A stretch of DNA of 64,000 nt. Source: Citrobacter sp. R56 (GTDB lineage Bacteria; Pseudomonadota; Gammaproteobacteria; Enterobacterales; Enterobacteriaceae). Both the position numbers and the translations under genes were made by a program. Positions 29,361-43,070 of this stretch are shown piece by piece. The first letter of the stretch is position 1. Every line of letters begins with the position of its first letter. Location: the NCBI RefSeq assembly GCF_016811995.1, contig NZ_CP069159.1, forward strand, positions 4,278,001 to 4,342,000. Reading direction: 5' to 3'. The notes beneath the pieces were generated by a model, which saw nothing but the letters and a program-made list of their open reading frames with translations, ran no database searches and was not told where the DNA came from.

Positions 29361-29969
29361 TTACAACCACTCACCGTTACGGATGACACCGACTGCCAGC
29401 CCTTCAATCGTGAAGTTTTGCTCGCGCAGGTCAACCACAATCGGTTTGAATTCACTATTTTCTGGCAGAAGTTCGATTTTATTGCCCTGTTTTTTCAGGC
29501 GCTTAACCGTCACTTCATCGTCGATACGCGCCACCACGACCTGGCCGTTACGCACGTCCTGGGTTTTGTGTACCGCCAGCAAATCACCGTCCATAATCCC
29601 AATATCTTTCATCGACATACCGCTGACGCGCAGCAGAAAATCGGCATTAGGTTTAAACAGCGACGGGTCGACCTGATAGTGGCCTTCAATATGCTGCTGT
29701 GCCAGAAGGGGTTCCCCTGCCGCCACGCGACCTACTAAAGGCAGCCCCTCTTCTTCTTCCACCAGCAGGCGGATACCGCGAGAGGCACCGGAGACAATCT
29801 CAATGACCCCTTTACGCGCCAGCGCTTTCAGGTGTTCTTCAGCCGCATTTGGGGAACGGAACCCCAAACGCTGCGCGATCTCCGCACGCGTCGGTGGCAT
29901 ACCTGTCTGGCTGATGTGATCCCGAATAAGATCGAACACCTCTTGCTGCCTGGCCGTTAACGCTTTCAT
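29361..29969 (-). CDS. lexA: LexA repressor
   Basis: The SOS master repressor, self-cleaving when stimulated by RecA filaments. It has 202 residues, identical in length to E. coli. A winged helix-turn-helix covers 1-70 with recognition helix segment [12 protein letters not shown] (39-50). The cleavage site is A84-G85 (RVAAGEP), with catalytic S119 (GMSM) and the matching lysine in [16 protein letters not shown]. Two LexA boxes directly upstream show autoregulation. Confidence 0.98.
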   Translation of the reverse strand: MKALTARQQEVFDLIRDHISQTGMPPTRAEIAQRLGFRSPNAAEEHLKALARKGVIEIVSGASRGIRLLVEEEEGLPLVGRVAAGEPLLAQQHIEGHYQVDPSLFKPNADFLLRVSGMSMKDIGIMDGDLLAVHKTQDVRNGQVVVARIDDEVTVKRLKKQGNKIELLPENSEFKPIVVDLREQNFTIEGLAVGVIRNGEWL

Positions 29970-29977
29970 TCCGCCCC

Positions 29978-30014
29978 CTGGGTGTATATACAGTTATGCT
30001 GTGAGTATATACAG
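29978..30014. promoter_or_regulatory. Two tandem LexA boxes of the lexA-dinF operon
   Basis: Box 1 at 29978-29993 and box 2 at 29999-30014 each show CTG-N10-CAG with TATATA centres, 21 bases apart, as in E. coli lexA. They cover the region immediately before the lexA start at 29969. Confidence 0.92.
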
Positions 30015-30078
30015 TTAAAGGCGATTTTGGAACCACAAGCGGCACAAAAAACAAGAGATTTATCGGATTATGGAAGCC

Positions 30079-30447
30079 TTATCTAAAATGCGACCACAGC
30101 AGGATTCCCCAGGTGATCATCGCGACAAAGATCGACAGCAATACTGCCGCTGACCCCATATCTTTCGCCCGCCCGGAAAGCTCATGGTGTTCAGAGCCAA
30201 CGCGGTCAACCACCGCCTCAATCGCGCTGTTGAGGATTTCCACTATCATCACCAGCATGACAGAACCAATCAACAAAACACGCGTGATGGCATCCACATC
30301 CAGCCAGCAGGCAATCGCCACGCCCAACAGCACAGCAACACTTTCCTGACGAAATGCCGCTTCATGAATCCATGCAGCACGAAAACCTTTCCAGGAATAA
30401 CCAGCAGCTTTAATAATTCGGGTGAGTCCAGTGGTATTATTAGCCAT
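30079..30447 (-). CDS. dgkA: Diacylglycerol kinase
   Basis: A small integral-membrane trimeric kinase that recycles diacylglycerol from MDO synthesis to phosphatidate. It has 122 residues from the ATG at 30447 (MANNTTGLTR), matching E. coli; the ATG one codon upstream is less likely. It has three transmembrane helices, the signature EILNSAIEAVVDR near 69-81, and the Glu and Asp residues of the active site. It is divergent from plsB, as in E. coli. Confidence 0.95.
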   Translation of the reverse strand: MANNTTGLTRIIKAAGYSWKGFRAAWIHEAAFRQESVAVLLGVAIACWLDVDAITRVLLIGSVMLVMIVEILNSAIEAVVDRVGSEHHELSGRAKDMGSAAVLLSIFVAMITWGILLWSHFR

Positions 30448-30612
30448 CAAAAGAACCTTTTTGCATTATCAGCGTCAATGACATTATATCGTTAACCCAC
30501 AAAATTCGGGTTACAGCGGCGCGAAGTATGACGGGATACACCAGAAATTCGCTAGACTTTCTGATATCCTTGCAGCGCATTTGCATTATTAACCAGAGGC
30601 TTTACATCGTTT

Positions 30613-33033
30613 ATGTCTGGCTGGCCACGAATTTACTACAAATTACTGAATTTACCATTAACCGTACTGGTAAAAAGCAAGTCTATTCCGGCGGAACCCG
30701 CTCCGGAATTGGGGCTCGATACATCTCGTCCCATTATGTACGTTTTACCGTACAACTCAAAAGCAGACTTGCTGACGCTGCGCGCCCAATGCCTGGCGCA
30801 CGATCTCCCCGACCCGTTAGAGCCGCTGGAGATCGACGGAACTCTGCTGCCGCGTTATGTGTTTATTCACGGCGGCCCGCGCGTATTCACCTACTACACG
30901 CCGAAAGAAGAGTCGATCAAACTCTTTCACAATTACCTCGACCTTCACCGCAGTAATCCAGATCTGGATGTACAGATGGTGCCGGTATCGGTGATGTTCG
31001 GCCGCTCTCCGGGGCGTGAAAAGGGTGAGGTAAATCCCCCTCTGCGTATGCTGAATGGCGTACAGAAATTCTTTGCCGTTTCCTGGCTGGGGCGCGACAG
31101 TTTTGTCCGTTTCTCGCCTTCCGTTTCCTTACGACGGATGGCTGACGAGCACGGAACCGACAAAATTATTGCCCAAAAACTGGCGCGTGTGGCGCGAATG
31201 CATTTCGCCCGTCAGCGTCTGGCGGCAGTCGGTCCTCGTCTGCCTGCCCGACAGGATCTGTTTAACAAGTTGCTGGCGTCAAAAGCCATTGCGCGCGCGG
31301 TAGAAGACGAAGCGCGCAGCAAAAAAATCTCCCATGAAAAAGCGCAGCAGAACGCCATTGCACTGATGGAAGAGATTGCCGCCAACTTCTCCTACGAGAT
31401 GATTCGCCTGACCGACCGCATTCTGGGTTTCACCTGGAACCGACTGTATCAGGGGATCAATGTCCACAACGCAGAGCGTGTACGCCAACTGGCGCACGAC
31501 GGGCATGAAATCGTCTATGTGCCCTGCCACCGCAGCCATATGGACTATCTGCTGCTCTCGTACGTACTCTATCATCAGGGGCTGGTGCCGCCGCATATCG
31601 CTGCCGGTATCAACCTGAACTTCTGGCCAGCTGGCCCGATTTTCCGCCGCCTGGGCGCGTTCTTTATCCGCCGTACCTTTAAGGGCAACAAACTCTACTC
31701 CACCGTCTTCCGCGAATATCTCGGCGAGCTGTTTAGCCGTGGTTATTCCGTAGAATATTTTGTGGAAGGCGGGCGTTCCCGTACTGGCCGTCTGCTGGAT
31801 CCGAAAACCGGCACCCTGTCGATGACCATTCAGGCGATGCTGCGCGGCGGTACGCGTCCGATCACCCTGGTCCCCATTTACATCGGTTACGAGCACGTAA
31901 TGGAAGTGGGGACTTACGCCAAAGAATTGCGTGGCGCGACGAAAGAAAAAGAGAGCCTGCCGCAAATGCTCCGTGGCTTGAGCAAGCTGCGTAATCTGGG
32001 TCAGGGCTACGTTAACTTTGGCGAACCGATGCCGTTGATGACGTACCTGAACCAGCATGTTCCTGAGTGGCGTGAATCTATCGATCCGATCGAAGCCGTG
32101 CGTCCCGCCTGGCTGACGCCAACGGTCAATGGTATCGCCGCTGAGTTGATGGTCCGAATTAACAAAGCGGGCGCGGCAAACGCCATGAACCTGTGTTGCA
32201 CCGCGTTGCTCGCATCCCGTCAGCGTTCGTTAACGCGCGAGCAACTGACAGAGCAGCTCGAGTGTTATCTGGATCTAATGCGCAATGTCCCGTATTCCAC
32301 CGACTCTACGGTTCCGTCGGTCAGCGCCAGCGCGTTGATTGACCACGCGCTGCAAATGAACAAGTTCGAGGTCGAGAAGGATACCATCGGCGATATCATC
32401 ATTCTTCCGCGCGAGCAGGCGGTACTGATGACTTACTATCGCAACAACATTGCGCATATGCTGGTTCTGCCTTCACTGATGGCGGCCATCGTGACCCAGC
32501 ATCGCCGCATCTCCCGCGACGCGCTGCTTGAGCATGTTGAAATTCTCTACCCGATGCTGAAAGCAGAACTGTTCCTGCGCTGGGAGCGGGATGAACTGGC
32601 GGGCGTCATCGACGCGCTGATAAGCGAAATGCAGCGTCAGGGACTGATTACCGTCCAGAATGAAGAGCTGAATATCAACCCGGCACATTCCCGTACGCTG
32701 CAACTGTTGGCAGCGGGTGCGCGTGAAACTCTGCAACGTTATGCCATCACCTTCTGGCTGTTGAGCGCAAATCCGTCGATCAACCGCGGCACGCTGGAAA
32801 AAGAGAGCCGCACCGTAGCTCAGCGTCTTTCTGTTCTGCACGGGATCAACGCGCCGGAGTTCTTCGACAAAGCGGTATTCAGCTCTTTGGTGTTGACCCT
32901 GCGTGATGAGAAGTACATCAGCGATACCGGTGATGCGGAGCCTGAAGAGACGATGAAGGTTTATCAGATGTTGGCTAATCTGATCACCTCAGATGTGCGT
33001 TTAACCATAGAAAGCGCAACGCAGGACGAGTGA
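30613..33033 (+). CDS. plsB: Glycerol-3-phosphate acyltransferase
   Basis: Catalyses the first acylation of glycerol-3-phosphate in phospholipid synthesis; it is a peripheral inner-membrane protein. It has 806 residues (E. coli 807). The acyltransferase block I HRSHMD lies near 306-311, then [12 protein letters not shown] near 348-359, [11 protein letters not shown] near 383-393 and PIYIGYE near 417-423. The start [13 protein letters not shown] matches the family. A REP cluster follows the stop. Confidence 0.97.
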   Translation: MSGWPRIYYKLLNLPLTVLVKSKSIPAEPAPELGLDTSRPIMYVLPYNSKADLLTLRAQCLAHDLPDPLEPLEIDGTLLPRYVFIHGGPRVFTYYTPKEESIKLFHNYLDLHRSNPDLDVQMVPVSVMFGRSPGREKGEVNPPLRMLNGVQKFFAVSWLGRDSFVRFSPSVSLRRMADEHGTDKIIAQKLARVARMHFARQRLAAVGPRLPARQDLFNKLLASKAIARAVEDEARSKKISHEKAQQNAIALMEEIAANFSYEMIRLTDRILGFTWNRLYQGINVHNAERVRQLAHDGHEIVYVPCHRSHMDYLLLSYVLYHQGLVPPHIAAGINLNFWPAGPIFRRLGAFFIRRTFKGNKLYSTVFREYLGELFSRGYSVEYFVEGGRSRTGRLLDPKTGTLSMTIQAMLRGGTRPITLVPIYIGYEHVMEVGTYAKELRGATKEKESLPQMLRGLSKLRNLGQGYVNFGEPMPLMTYLNQHVPEWRESIDPIEAVRPAWLTPTVNGIAAELMVRINKAGAANAMNLCCTALLASRQRSLTREQLTEQLECYLDLMRNVPYSTDSTVPSVSASALIDHALQMNKFEVEKDTIGDIIILPREQAVLMTYYRNNIAHMLVLPSLMAAIVTQHRRISRDALLEHVEILYPMLKAELFLRWERDELAGVIDALISEMQRQGLITVQNEELNINPAHSRTLQLLAAGARETLQRYAITFWLLSANPSINRGTLEKESRTVAQRLSVLHGINAPEFFDKAVFSSLVLTLRDEKYISDTGDAEPEETMKVYQMLANLITSDVRLTIESATQDE

Positions 33034-33040
33034 TGTTAAA

Positions 33041-33124
33041 AAGCCGGGTGGCGGCTTCGCCTTACCCGGCCTACGGTTCTGCGCAATAATGTAGGCCCGG
33101 TAAGCGCGAGCGCCACCGGGCTTT
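33041..33124. repeat. REP/BIME cluster between plsB and ubiA
   Basis: Inverted units GCCGGGTGGCGGC...CTTACCCGGCCTAC and GTAGGCCCGGTAAGC...GCCACCGGGC, ending in TTTTTT, lie between convergent plsB and ubiA. The outer pairing GCCGGGTGGC/GCCACCGGGC followed by T6 could also terminate plsB. Confidence 0.8.
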
Positions 33125-33128
33125 TTTA

Positions 33129-34001
33129 TCAGAAGTGCCAGTAACTCATCGCCAGCCCCAGAAACAGCACCAGGCCAACATAGTTGTTATTCATAAATGC
33201 TTTAAAACAGGCTTCGCGTTCACGGTGCACAATCAGTTTTTGTTGATACACAAACAGGGCGCCAGCCACCAGCAGCGACCAGTAATACCCCAGTCCCAGA
33301 CCGTTCATCCAGCCAATCAGCGCCATCAAGGCCAACACCCCCACCTGCAGGATGCCAATGATCACCTTGTCATACTGACCGAACAGAATGGCCGTTGATT
33401 TAATGCCGATTTTCAGGTCATCGTCCCGATCCACCATGGCGTATTGCGTATCGTAAGCCACTGCCCAAAGAATGTTGGCGAGGAACATCAACCAGCAACT
33501 CAGCGGAACTGACTCACTGACGGCGGCAAACGCCATCGGTATCGACCAGCCAAACGCCGCACCCAACACCACCTGCGGTAAATGCGTGTAACGTTTCATG
33601 AAAGGATAGACCCACGCCAGAGCCAGCGCGGCGACCGACAGCAGGATCGTCATCGTATTCAGCGTCAACACCAGCAGGAACGCGAGGAGCACCAGAACCA
33701 CAAAAAGCGCCCGAGCTTCTTTCTCGGTGACTGCACCGCTGGGCAGCGGTCGATTCGCCGTGCGTTTGACGTGTCCGTCAAATTTGCGATCGGCGTAGTC
33801 GTTCACCACGCATCCCGCCGCGCGCATCAACCAGACGCCCGCCACAAACACCAACAATATCCATAATTGCGGCATTCCGGGTGTCGCCACCCACAGCGCC
33901 CACAGCGTTGGCCAGAGCAGCAGTAAAGCGCCGATTGGCTTATCCGTACGCATCAAGCGGTGAAACGCCAGTAGCTTATTCTGCGTCAGACTCCACTCCA
34001 T
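33129..34001 (-). CDS. ubiA: 4-hydroxybenzoate octaprenyltransferase
   Basis: A membrane prenyltransferase of ubiquinone synthesis. It has 290 residues, as in E. coli. The start [13 protein letters not shown] at 34001 was chosen because it matches the family; the longer frame to 34097 overlaps ubiC. Two Asp-rich motifs bind Mg-diphosphate: [10 protein letters not shown] near 71-80 and DRDDDLKIG near 191-199. It has about 8-9 membrane helices. It follows ubiC after 11 bases. Confidence 0.96.
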   Translation of the reverse strand: MEWSLTQNKLLAFHRLMRTDKPIGALLLLWPTLWALWVATPGMPQLWILLVFVAGVWLMRAAGCVVNDYADRKFDGHVKRTANRPLPSGAVTEKEARALFVVLVLLAFLLVLTLNTMTILLSVAALALAWVYPFMKRYTHLPQVVLGAAFGWSIPMAFAAVSESVPLSCWLMFLANILWAVAYDTQYAMVDRDDDLKIGIKSTAILFGQYDKVIIGILQVGVLALMALIGWMNGLGLGYYWSLLVAGALFVYQQKLIVHREREACFKAFMNNNYVGLVLFLGLAMSYWHF

Positions 34002-34012
34002 ATCTTTTCCTC

Positions 34013-34510
34013 TCAGTACAACGGCGATGCAGGTAAAAACAATTCTGTCAGCAGGAGCGGCTTTCCGCTCAACCGCAGACGGGAACGACGTCCCCACAGC
34101 GCTGCATCGCGACCAATCTCAATAAAATCTCGGGTCAACGTCGATGATGTAAACAGGTAACGCCCGAGCGGGGTTTTACCCAGATTTTGCAACGCCAGCT
34201 CAGGGCCGCACAACGTTGACTCCGGCACCACAGTACGCCCGGCAAGCCAGGGTTCGCCATCCGCGCATAACAGAATTTCACGTAGCCAGTAACGGGATTC
34301 CGTCGGCAATAGCGGCAGTTCTTCCGCTACTTCATGTTGGCCAACAAACCCTTCCCGAATCATCGTCACGCTCACCTGTTTTCCCTGCTGCTCAAAACGT
34401 TTGGTCATGGAATCTTCCAGTAACAGCCAGTCCAGCTGTTGGGAGTCCAGCGCAGGGATCGCGTCAAAATAGCGCAGCGCACGCAGTTGCGTTAACGCAG
34501 GGTGTGGCAT
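34013..34510 (-). CDS. ubiC: Chorismate pyruvate-lyase
   Basis: Converts chorismate to 4-hydroxybenzoate and pyruvate, the committed step of ubiquinone synthesis; cytosolic. It has 165 residues, the E. coli length, with conserved MIREGF near 51-56, [17 protein letters not shown] near 73-89, VVPESTL near 93-99 and a C-terminal [13 protein letters not shown]. It is the first gene of the ubiC-ubiA operon and lies downstream of malM in the same direction, with the malM terminator between. Confidence 0.96.
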   Translation of the reverse strand: MPHPALTQLRALRYFDAIPALDSQQLDWLLLEDSMTKRFEQQGKQVSVTMIREGFVGQHEVAEELPLLPTESRYWLREILLCADGEPWLAGRTVVPESTLCGPELALQNLGKTPLGRYLFTSSTLTRDFIEIGRDAALWGRRSRLRLSGKPLLLTELFLPASPLY

Positions 34511-34630
34511 GCCTTGCTCTCCAGTTCATAACGTGAGGGCATTGTATCGCAGAAAAGAGATTACGGGAGGCGTAAAGATAATTAAGTGAACTGTTGCGCA
34601 ACAGGAGTGTAACAATTCGCATGGAATGAT

Positions 34631-34657
34631 AAAAAAAGGTGCGTCAGGAGACGCACC
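34631..34657 (-). terminator. Rho-independent terminator of malM
   Basis: GGTGCGTC/GACGCACC (34638-34657) with a 4-base loop is followed on the minus strand by TTTTTTT. Confidence 0.88.
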
Positions 34658-34690
34658 AGTTGTTGCAAAATCAGCAATGCGGGGAGACGG

Positions 34691-35644
34691 TTACCCCTTG
34701 CCTTTTACACTGCTGATAAAGGTGGAACGGGCAGATGTGGACCCCAGGCGTTCAGCTTCATCAAGCAGTTTCAGCGCTTTATCCACGTCACCTGCGGCGA
34801 CGGCATCTTTAATAGCTTTGTTGAAGTAGCTCTCGGTGTCGTTCAGCATGGGTTCACTTTTCTTCGCCGATGCTGGTGCGACGACAGGCGCGGCAGTAAC
34901 CGCCGCCGGGGCAGCATACGCTGGCGCAGGTGCCGCCGTGTTGCCGACGGTAACCGGACCAGGTGCGGAAGAGCCAAACAGCGGCCCCACCAGCACACTG
35001 GAGCTGCTGTTGGTTTTCACTTTCAGTTTCAACAGGCCGTCGGTGGTATGACGCGCGATAGGATCAGGGATATCCGGAATGGCGTTACCGACGCCTTTTG
35101 CATATGCCTTAGCGGGATCGAGCAGCGTAGTGGTCTGCTGGAGATCTTTTTCGGTGGTGAAGACCAGAACATAGAGCTTCTGCTGACCCAAGGCTGGCGT
35201 GAGACGCATCACCCCTTCCAGGCTATCCGCACTCATCACGCCCGGTTCCTGGTAGGTAAAGTAGCTGCTGGGGAAGAAAGCAGAAGGCGTCATGTTCTGA
35301 TCAAGAATAAGAACGTTCGGCGCAAATACGCTGGTTTGCTTGTTCACTTCGCTGGTCAGCGTCAGTGTCAGCTCACCAATGTTTGCCGGTACGCTATAGG
35401 CGGCAACCGGGCCGCTAATACCAGCGACATCAAGTCGTTGACCGCCGGTGGCAAGTTGTGTGGACTGCGTTTTGCTCTGGTCGACAGGCGTCCAGGTTAA
35501 TTGTTGTAACGCAGCGGTCGGAATCGCAGGCGCAGCGCTAATGTCTTGCGGAACATAATTCACGTCCGCCAGCGTCACGCCCGGTGCGCTTGCGAACAAC
35601 CCTGCAGATAAACAAAGGGCAACGAGACTTTTCTTCATTTTCAT
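34691..35644 (-). CDS. malM: MalM, periplasmic maltose-operon protein
   Basis: A periplasmic protein of unknown biochemical role, encoded last in malK-lamB-malM. It has 317 residues (E. coli 306). A signal peptide spans about 1-26 (KKSLVALCLSAGLFASAPG). The extra length falls in an Ala/Pro-rich segment near 240-270, which is longer than in E. coli. The C terminus (LDEAERLGSTSARSTFISSVKGKG) is conserved. The ATG at 35644 follows GAGGTG with correct spacing; the GTG three codons upstream is part of that ribosome binding site. Confidence 0.93.
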   Translation of the reverse strand: MKMKKSLVALCLSAGLFASAPGVTLADVNYVPQDISAAPAIPTAALQQLTWTPVDQSKTQSTQLATGGQRLDVAGISGPVAAYSVPANIGELTLTLTSEVNKQTSVFAPNVLILDQNMTPSAFFPSSYFTYQEPGVMSADSLEGVMRLTPALGQQKLYVLVFTTEKDLQQTTTLLDPAKAYAKGVGNAIPDIPDPIARHTTDGLLKLKVKTNSSSSVLVGPLFGSSAPGPVTVGNTAAPAPAYAAPAAVTAAPVVAPASAKKSEPMLNDTESYFNKAIKDAVAAGDVDKALKLLDEAERLGSTSARSTFISSVKGKG

Positions 35645-35708
35645 TGTTATCACCTCAGATAGCTTGGGTTCAGCGGTGGCCAGGCAATAGCGCGCTAAAC
35701 TCCAGAAC

Positions 35709-35728
35709 AGAGGGGCTTGCGCCCCTCT
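35709..35728 (-). terminator. Hairpin between lamB and malM
   Basis: AGAGGGGC/GCCCCTCT around TTGC. There is no T-run on the minus strand, so it more likely protects the lamB 3' end or attenuates malM than terminates fully. Confidence 0.55.
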
Positions 35729-35757
35729 TTAGGTCTTTACGTCAGATTAGCTACGCA

Positions 35758-37149
<1,392 letters not shown>

Positions 37150-38259
37150 TTAAACGCCCGGCTCTTGATGCAACCGACGACATGCAGTGCCATCCTCACG
37201 GAACAAATGGCAACGCTCTGGCGGCAGGCCGATAGCGAATGTGGCACCCTCTTCTACCAACACCACGTCATTCTGGCGGTACACCAGGTTTTGACGGATG
37301 GCGGGGATCTGGATATGAATTTGCGTTTCGTGACCAAGTTGTTCGACGACCTGAACCTCGCCTTCCAGGGTGACATCGGCGATATCACTGGGCAGCAGAT
37401 GCTCCGGACGAATACCTAAAGACATATTTGCGCCGACCTGAACATCGCGGCTTTCAACCGGCAACCAGACGTGTTGGTGATTCGGCAACTCCACCTGAAC
37501 CTGATCAATCGCCGTCGCGGTAACTTTCACCGGCAGAAAGTTCATCTTCGGAGAACCAATAAAACCCGCCACGAAGCGGTCTGCCGGATAGTGGTATAAC
37601 TCCAGTGGTTTACCGACCTGCGCGACGCGACCGGCGTCCAGCACGACAATCTTGTCGGCCAGCGTCATCGCTTCGACCTGATCGTGGGTGACGTAAATCA
37701 TCGTGCGACCCAGGCGTTTATGCAGACGGGAGATTTCGATACGCATCTGCACACGCAGTGCGGCATCGAGGTTGGAAAGGGGTTCATCGAGCAGGAATAC
37801 GCGCGGTTCAGCCACCAGCGTACGGCCAATCGCTACACGCTGACGTTGTCCGCCAGAGAGTGCTTTCGGTTTACGTTCCAGCAGGTGCGCCAGTTGCAGC
37901 ACTTCCGCCACCTGATTGACGCGTTGGTTCATCACCTCTTTTTTGGCACCCGCCAGCTTGAGGCCAAATGACATATTTTCGGCAACAGAAAGGTGGGGAT
38001 AGAGCGCATAAGACTGGAATACCATGCCGACGCCACGCTCGGCGGGCGGGATGTCGTTCATCCGGTGTTCACCGATGTACAGGTCCCCGCTGGTGATGGT
38101 TTCAAGCCCGGCGATCATACGCAGCAATGTCGATTTACCGCAGCCTGAGGGGCCCACGAACACCACGAATTCCCCTTCGTGAATGTCGAGATTGATATCT
38201 TTCGATACCACCACGTCACCCCAGGCTTTCGTTACATTTCGCATCTGTACGCTCGCCAT
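37150..38259 (-). CDS. malK: Maltose/maltodextrin ABC transporter ATPase MalK
   Basis: The energising subunit of MalFGK2; it also binds and restrains the activator MalT and is the target of inducer exclusion by EIIA-Glc. It has 369 residues (E. coli 371). Walker [10 protein letters not shown] is at 36-44, the Q-loop near 82 ([11 protein letters not shown]), [10 protein letters not shown] near 134-143, Walker [13 protein letters not shown] near 154-165, and the switch His in [10 protein letters not shown]. The C-terminal regulatory domain includes [12 protein letters not shown]. It is the first gene of malK-lamB-malM. Confidence 0.97.
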   Translation of the reverse strand: MASVQMRNVTKAWGDVVVSKDINLDIHEGEFVVFVGPSGCGKSTLLRMIAGLETITSGDLYIGEHRMNDIPPAERGVGMVFQSYALYPHLSVAENMSFGLKLAGAKKEVMNQRVNQVAEVLQLAHLLERKPKALSGGQRQRVAIGRTLVAEPRVFLLDEPLSNLDAALRVQMRIEISRLHKRLGRTMIYVTHDQVEAMTLADKIVVLDAGRVAQVGKPLELYHYPADRFVAGFIGSPKMNFLPVKVTATAIDQVQVELPNHQHVWLPVESRDVQVGANMSLGIRPEHLLPSDIADVTLEGEVQVVEQLGHETQIHIQIPAIRQNLVYRQNDVVLVEEGATFAIGLPPERCHLFREDGTACRRLHQEPGV

Positions 38260-39821
<1,562 letters not shown>

Positions 39822-39834
39822 TGCCGCAGTGCAT

Positions 39835-39915
39835 GTGCCGGATGGCGGCATAAATGCCTTATCCGGCCTACAGAAAACCGTAGGCCTGATAAGCGCAGCG
39901 CCACCCGGCGCATTT
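39835..39915. repeat. REP/BIME cluster between malE and malF
   Basis: Inverted units GCCGGATGGCGGC...CTTATCCGGCCTAC and GTAGGCCTGATAAGCGC...CGCCACCCGGCGC. In E. coli the malE-malF REP stabilises the upstream malE mRNA and accounts for its higher expression. The same position is kept here. Confidence 0.88.
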
Positions 39916-39950
39916 GCCACAAGATTTCAATGCTGTAGAGGAAGATCCCC

Positions 39951-41495
39951 ATGGATGTCATTAAAAAGAAACACTGGTGGCAAAGCGACACGCTGAAATG
40001 GTCAGTGATTGGTCTGCTGGGCTTGCTGGTGGGTTACCTTGTCGTTTTAATGTATGCACAAGGGGAATATCTGTTCGCCATCATGACGCTGATTTTAAGC
40101 TCAGCTGGCCTGTATATTTTCGCCAATCGTAAGGCCTACGCCTGGCGCTATGTTTATCCGGGTATGGCCGGTATGGGACTGTTTGTTCTGTTCCCGCTGA
40201 TTTGTACTATCGCTATCGCATTTACTAACTACAGTAGCACCAACCAGCTTTCCTTCGAACGCGCTCAGCAAGTCCTGATGGATCGTTCTTATCAGGCGGG
40301 AAAAACCTACAATTTTGGTCTGTATCCGGCGGGTGACGAGTGGCAACTGGCCCTCACCGACGGTGAAAGCGGTAAAAATTATCTCTCCGACGCCTTTAAA
40401 TTTGGCGGCGAGCAAAAACTGCAACTGAAAGAGACCGACGCCCTGCCAGCCGGTGAACGCGCGAATCTGCGTGTGATCACCCAGAACCGCCAGGCGCTGA
40501 CCCAGTTAACCGCCATCCTGCCGGATGAAAGCAAGGTTATCATGAGTTCACTGCGCCAGTTTTCCGGCACACAACCGCTCTACTCGCTGGCTGACGACGG
40601 GACGCTAACGAACAACCAGAGCGGCGTGAAATACCGTGCGAATAACGACATTGGTTACTACCAGTCCGTCAACGCCGAGGGAAACTGGGATACTCAGAAA
40701 CTGAGCCCGGGCTATACCGTGACCATTGGCTGGAAGAACTTCACCCGCGTCTTTACCGATGAAGGGATCCAGAAACCATTCTTCGCTATCTTCGTCTGGA
40801 CGGTGGTGTTCTCCGTTCTCACCGTGCTTCTGACCGTGGCGGTGGGCATGGTGCTGGCGTGCGTGGTGCAGTGGGAAGCGCTGAAAGGCAAAGCGATTTA
40901 CCGCGTGCTGCTGATTCTGCCTTACGCCGTTCCGTCGTTTATCTCGATTCTGATTTTCAAAGGGTTGTTCAACCAGAGCTTTGGTGAAATCAACATGATG
41001 CTGAGCGCGCTGTTTGGCGTCAAACCGGCCTGGTTCAGTGACCCGACCACGGCCCGTTCGATGATTATCATCGTCAACACCTGGCTCGGTTATCCGTACA
41101 TGATGATCCTGTGCATGGGCCTGCTGAAAGCGATTCCGGACGACCTGTATGAAGCCTCGGCAATGGATGGCGCAACCCCGTTCCAGAACTTCTTTAAAAT
41201 TACGCTGCCGCTGCTGATTAAGCCGCTGACGCCGCTGATGATCGCCAGCTTTGCCTTTAACTTTAACAACTTCGTACTGATTCAACTGTTGACCAACGGC
41301 GGTCCGGACCGACTCGGCACGACCACGCCAGCCGGGTATACCGACCTGCTTGTCAGCTACACCTACCGCATCGCTTTCGAAGGCGGCGGCGGTCAGGACT
41401 TTGGTCTGGCGGCGGCGATTGCCACGCTGATCTTCCTGCTGGTCGGTGCGCTGGCGATTGTGAACCTGAAAGCCACGCGTATGAAGTTTGATTAA
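39951..41495 (+). CDS. malF: Maltose transporter permease MalF
   Basis: An inner-membrane subunit of MalFGK2. It has 514 residues, as in E. coli: eight transmembrane helices with a large periplasmic P2 loop at about residues 95-275, and the EAA loop [22 protein letters not shown] near 401-422, which docks onto MalK. The start [13 protein letters not shown] follows AGGAAGATCCCC. It is followed by malG after 14 bases. Confidence 0.97.
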   Translation: MDVIKKKHWWQSDTLKWSVIGLLGLLVGYLVVLMYAQGEYLFAIMTLILSSAGLYIFANRKAYAWRYVYPGMAGMGLFVLFPLICTIAIAFTNYSSTNQLSFERAQQVLMDRSYQAGKTYNFGLYPAGDEWQLALTDGESGKNYLSDAFKFGGEQKLQLKETDALPAGERANLRVITQNRQALTQLTAILPDESKVIMSSLRQFSGTQPLYSLADDGTLTNNQSGVKYRANNDIGYYQSVNAEGNWDTQKLSPGYTVTIGWKNFTRVFTDEGIQKPFFAIFVWTVVFSVLTVLLTVAVGMVLACVVQWEALKGKAIYRVLLILPYAVPSFISILIFKGLFNQSFGEINMMLSALFGVKPAWFSDPTTARSMIIIVNTWLGYPYMMILCMGLLKAIPDDLYEASAMDGATPFQNFFKITLPLLIKPLTPLMIASFAFNFNNFVLIQLLTNGGPDRLGTTTPAGYTDLLVSYTYRIAFEGGGGQDFGLAAAIATLIFLLVGALAIVNLKATRMKFD

Positions 41496-41509
41496 GGGAG
41501 ATAACAACT

Positions 41510-42400
41510 ATGGCTATGGTACAACCGAAATCTCAAAAGCTGCGTCTCCTCACGACGCACCTGTTACTGCTTATCTTCATCGCAGCCATCATGTTCCCGC
41601 TGCTGATGGTTATCGCTATCTCACTGCGCGAAGGTAACTTCGCCACCGGGAGCCTGATCCCGGAAAACATCTCCTGGGAGCACTGGCGGCTGGCGCTGGG
41701 TTTCAGCGTGGAACACGCTGATGGTCGCGTCACGCCGCCCCCCTTCCCGGTTCTGCTGTGGTTGTGGAACTCGGTGAAAATTGCGGGCATCACAGCGGTT
41801 GGTATCGTTACCCTCTCCACGACCTGTGCTTACGCCTTTGCCCGTATGCGTTTCCCGGGCAAAGCGACCCTGCTGAAAGGGATGCTGATTTTCCAGATGT
41901 TCCCGGCGGTGCTGTCTCTGGTGGCGTTGTACGCGTTGTTTGACCGCCTTGGCCAGTACATTCCGTTTATCGGTCTGAATACCCACGGTGGGGTGATCTT
42001 CGCCTATCTGGGCGGCATTGCGCTGCATGTGTGGACCATTAAGGGCTATTTCGAAACTATCGACGGCTCGCTGGAAGAAGCGGCGGCGCTGGATGGCGCA
42101 ACCCCGTGGCAGGCCTTCCGCCTGGTGCTGTTGCCACTCTCCGTACCGATTCTGGCCGTGGTGTTTATTCTGTCGTTCATCGCCGCCATCACCGAAGTGC
42201 CAGTCGCCTCTCTGCTGCTGCGAGATGTGAATAGCTACACCCTGGCCGTCGGTATGCAGCAATATCTCAACCCACAAAACTACCTGTGGGGCGACTTTGC
42301 CGCCGCCGCCGTACTCTCTGCGATTCCAATCACCCTCGTGTTCCTGCTGGCGCAGCGCTGGCTGGTTAACGGCCTGACGGCAGGCGGTGTGAAAGGCTAA
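41510..42400 (+). CDS. malG: Maltose transporter permease MalG
   Basis: The second permease subunit of MalFGK2, inner membrane. It has 296 residues, the E. coli length, with six transmembrane helices and the EAA motif [22 protein letters not shown] near 189-210; the C-terminal tail ([10 protein letters not shown]) inserts toward the MalK interface in known structures. The start [10 protein letters not shown] follows GGGAGATAAC. It ends the malEFG operon and is followed by a strong terminator. E. coli xylE, expected next, is absent. Confidence 0.97.
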   Translation: MAMVQPKSQKLRLLTTHLLLLIFIAAIMFPLLMVIAISLREGNFATGSLIPENISWEHWRLALGFSVEHADGRVTPPPFPVLLWLWNSVKIAGITAVGIVTLSTTCAYAFARMRFPGKATLLKGMLIFQMFPAVLSLVALYALFDRLGQYIPFIGLNTHGGVIFAYLGGIALHVWTIKGYFETIDGSLEEAAALDGATPWQAFRLVLLPLSVPILAVVFILSFIAAITEVPVASLLLRDVNSYTLAVGMQQYLNPQNYLWGDFAAAAVLSAIPITLVFLLAQRWLVNGLTAGGVKG

Positions 42401-42490
42401 GTTTCATCGAAGTACCTGTGTTAGACCCGCCCGGCAACGGGCAATGCCACTGCTACCCTCAACTTACGTTATCCCAACTTGTGACTGTGA

Positions 42491-42520
42491 TTTGGCGCTC
42501 TACGGAGCGCCCTTTTTTTT
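42491..42520 (+). terminator. Rho-independent terminator of malEFG
   Basis: GGCGCTC/GAGCGCC (42494-42511) with loop TACG, then eight T. Its T-run abuts the psiE stop region. Confidence 0.9.
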
Positions 42521-42929
42521 ATTCCCGTTTTAGCCGTTTTGAATTACACAGCCACAGGGTGATCACCAGCAGCAGGATCGCCGCTGAGTAAATCAGTACG
42601 TCCAGGGGAGATTTATGATCGACGATGATCAACCGCACAATGGCCGTGATCCCGATATAGACAAAGTAACGCAGCGGAAAGTGAAAGCCTGACTGAAAAT
42701 ACTTCACAATCAGCGCGATAAACTCAAAATAGAGGAAATAGACCACCAACCCTTCCACCAGCTGATACTTGCTGGTTTGCTCAGGCGCGAACAGCGCATC
42801 CGCCAGATACAGGGTCTCTTTGCCAAGAAAGACGACCAGGATCAGACCCAGGCTCAACAGTCCAAGATTCAGCACGGTCTGTAAGATCGTGGAGATAAAC
42901 TCAACACGCGGACGAGATAGCGACGTCAT
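42519..42929 (-). CDS. psiE: PsiE, phosphate-starvation-inducible membrane protein
   Basis: A 136-residue protein, the E. coli length, with four predicted membrane helices (about 20-45, 55-75, 83-102 and 107-127) and short charged ends. It is induced by PhoB during phosphate limitation and repressed by cAMP-CRP in E. coli; the molecular function is not known. Overlapping Pho-box-like and CRP-like sequences are present directly upstream. It is convergent with malG. Confidence 0.92.
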   Translation of the reverse strand: MTSLSRPRVEFISTILQTVLNLGLLSLGLILVVFLGKETLYLADALFAPEQTSKYQLVEGLVVYFLYFEFIALIVKYFQSGFHFPLRYFVYIGITAIVRLIIVDHKSPLDVLIYSAAILLLVITLWLCNSKRLKRE

Positions 42930-42965
42930 AACAGCACCTCTTTCTCAGTAGCGAGGTTCCTGTAT

Positions 42966-42991
42966 AACGCAGAAATGTGACAGAGATCTAC
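42966..42991. promoter_or_regulatory. Overlapping Pho box and CRP-like site upstream of psiE
   Basis: On the minus strand CTGTCACATTTCTGCGTT (42966-42983) has a perfect first Pho half-site and a partial second one. On the plus strand TGTGA-CAGAGA-TCTAC (42976-42991) is a near-consensus CRP site. The overlap explains opposite effects of PhoB and CRP, as reported for E. coli psiE. Confidence 0.6.
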
Positions 42992-43070
42992 ATTTTTTGT
43001 TTATATTTTGTTCAGGCAGAGTCAACAGGCGATCATCATTGCTTCAACTGATTTCAACGGAAAATGAAAA

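Noticed and set aside
40605-41507. 300-codon open frame opposite malF
   Set aside because: Arg/His/Gln-rich composition typical of antisense to membrane protein genes; no support as a gene.
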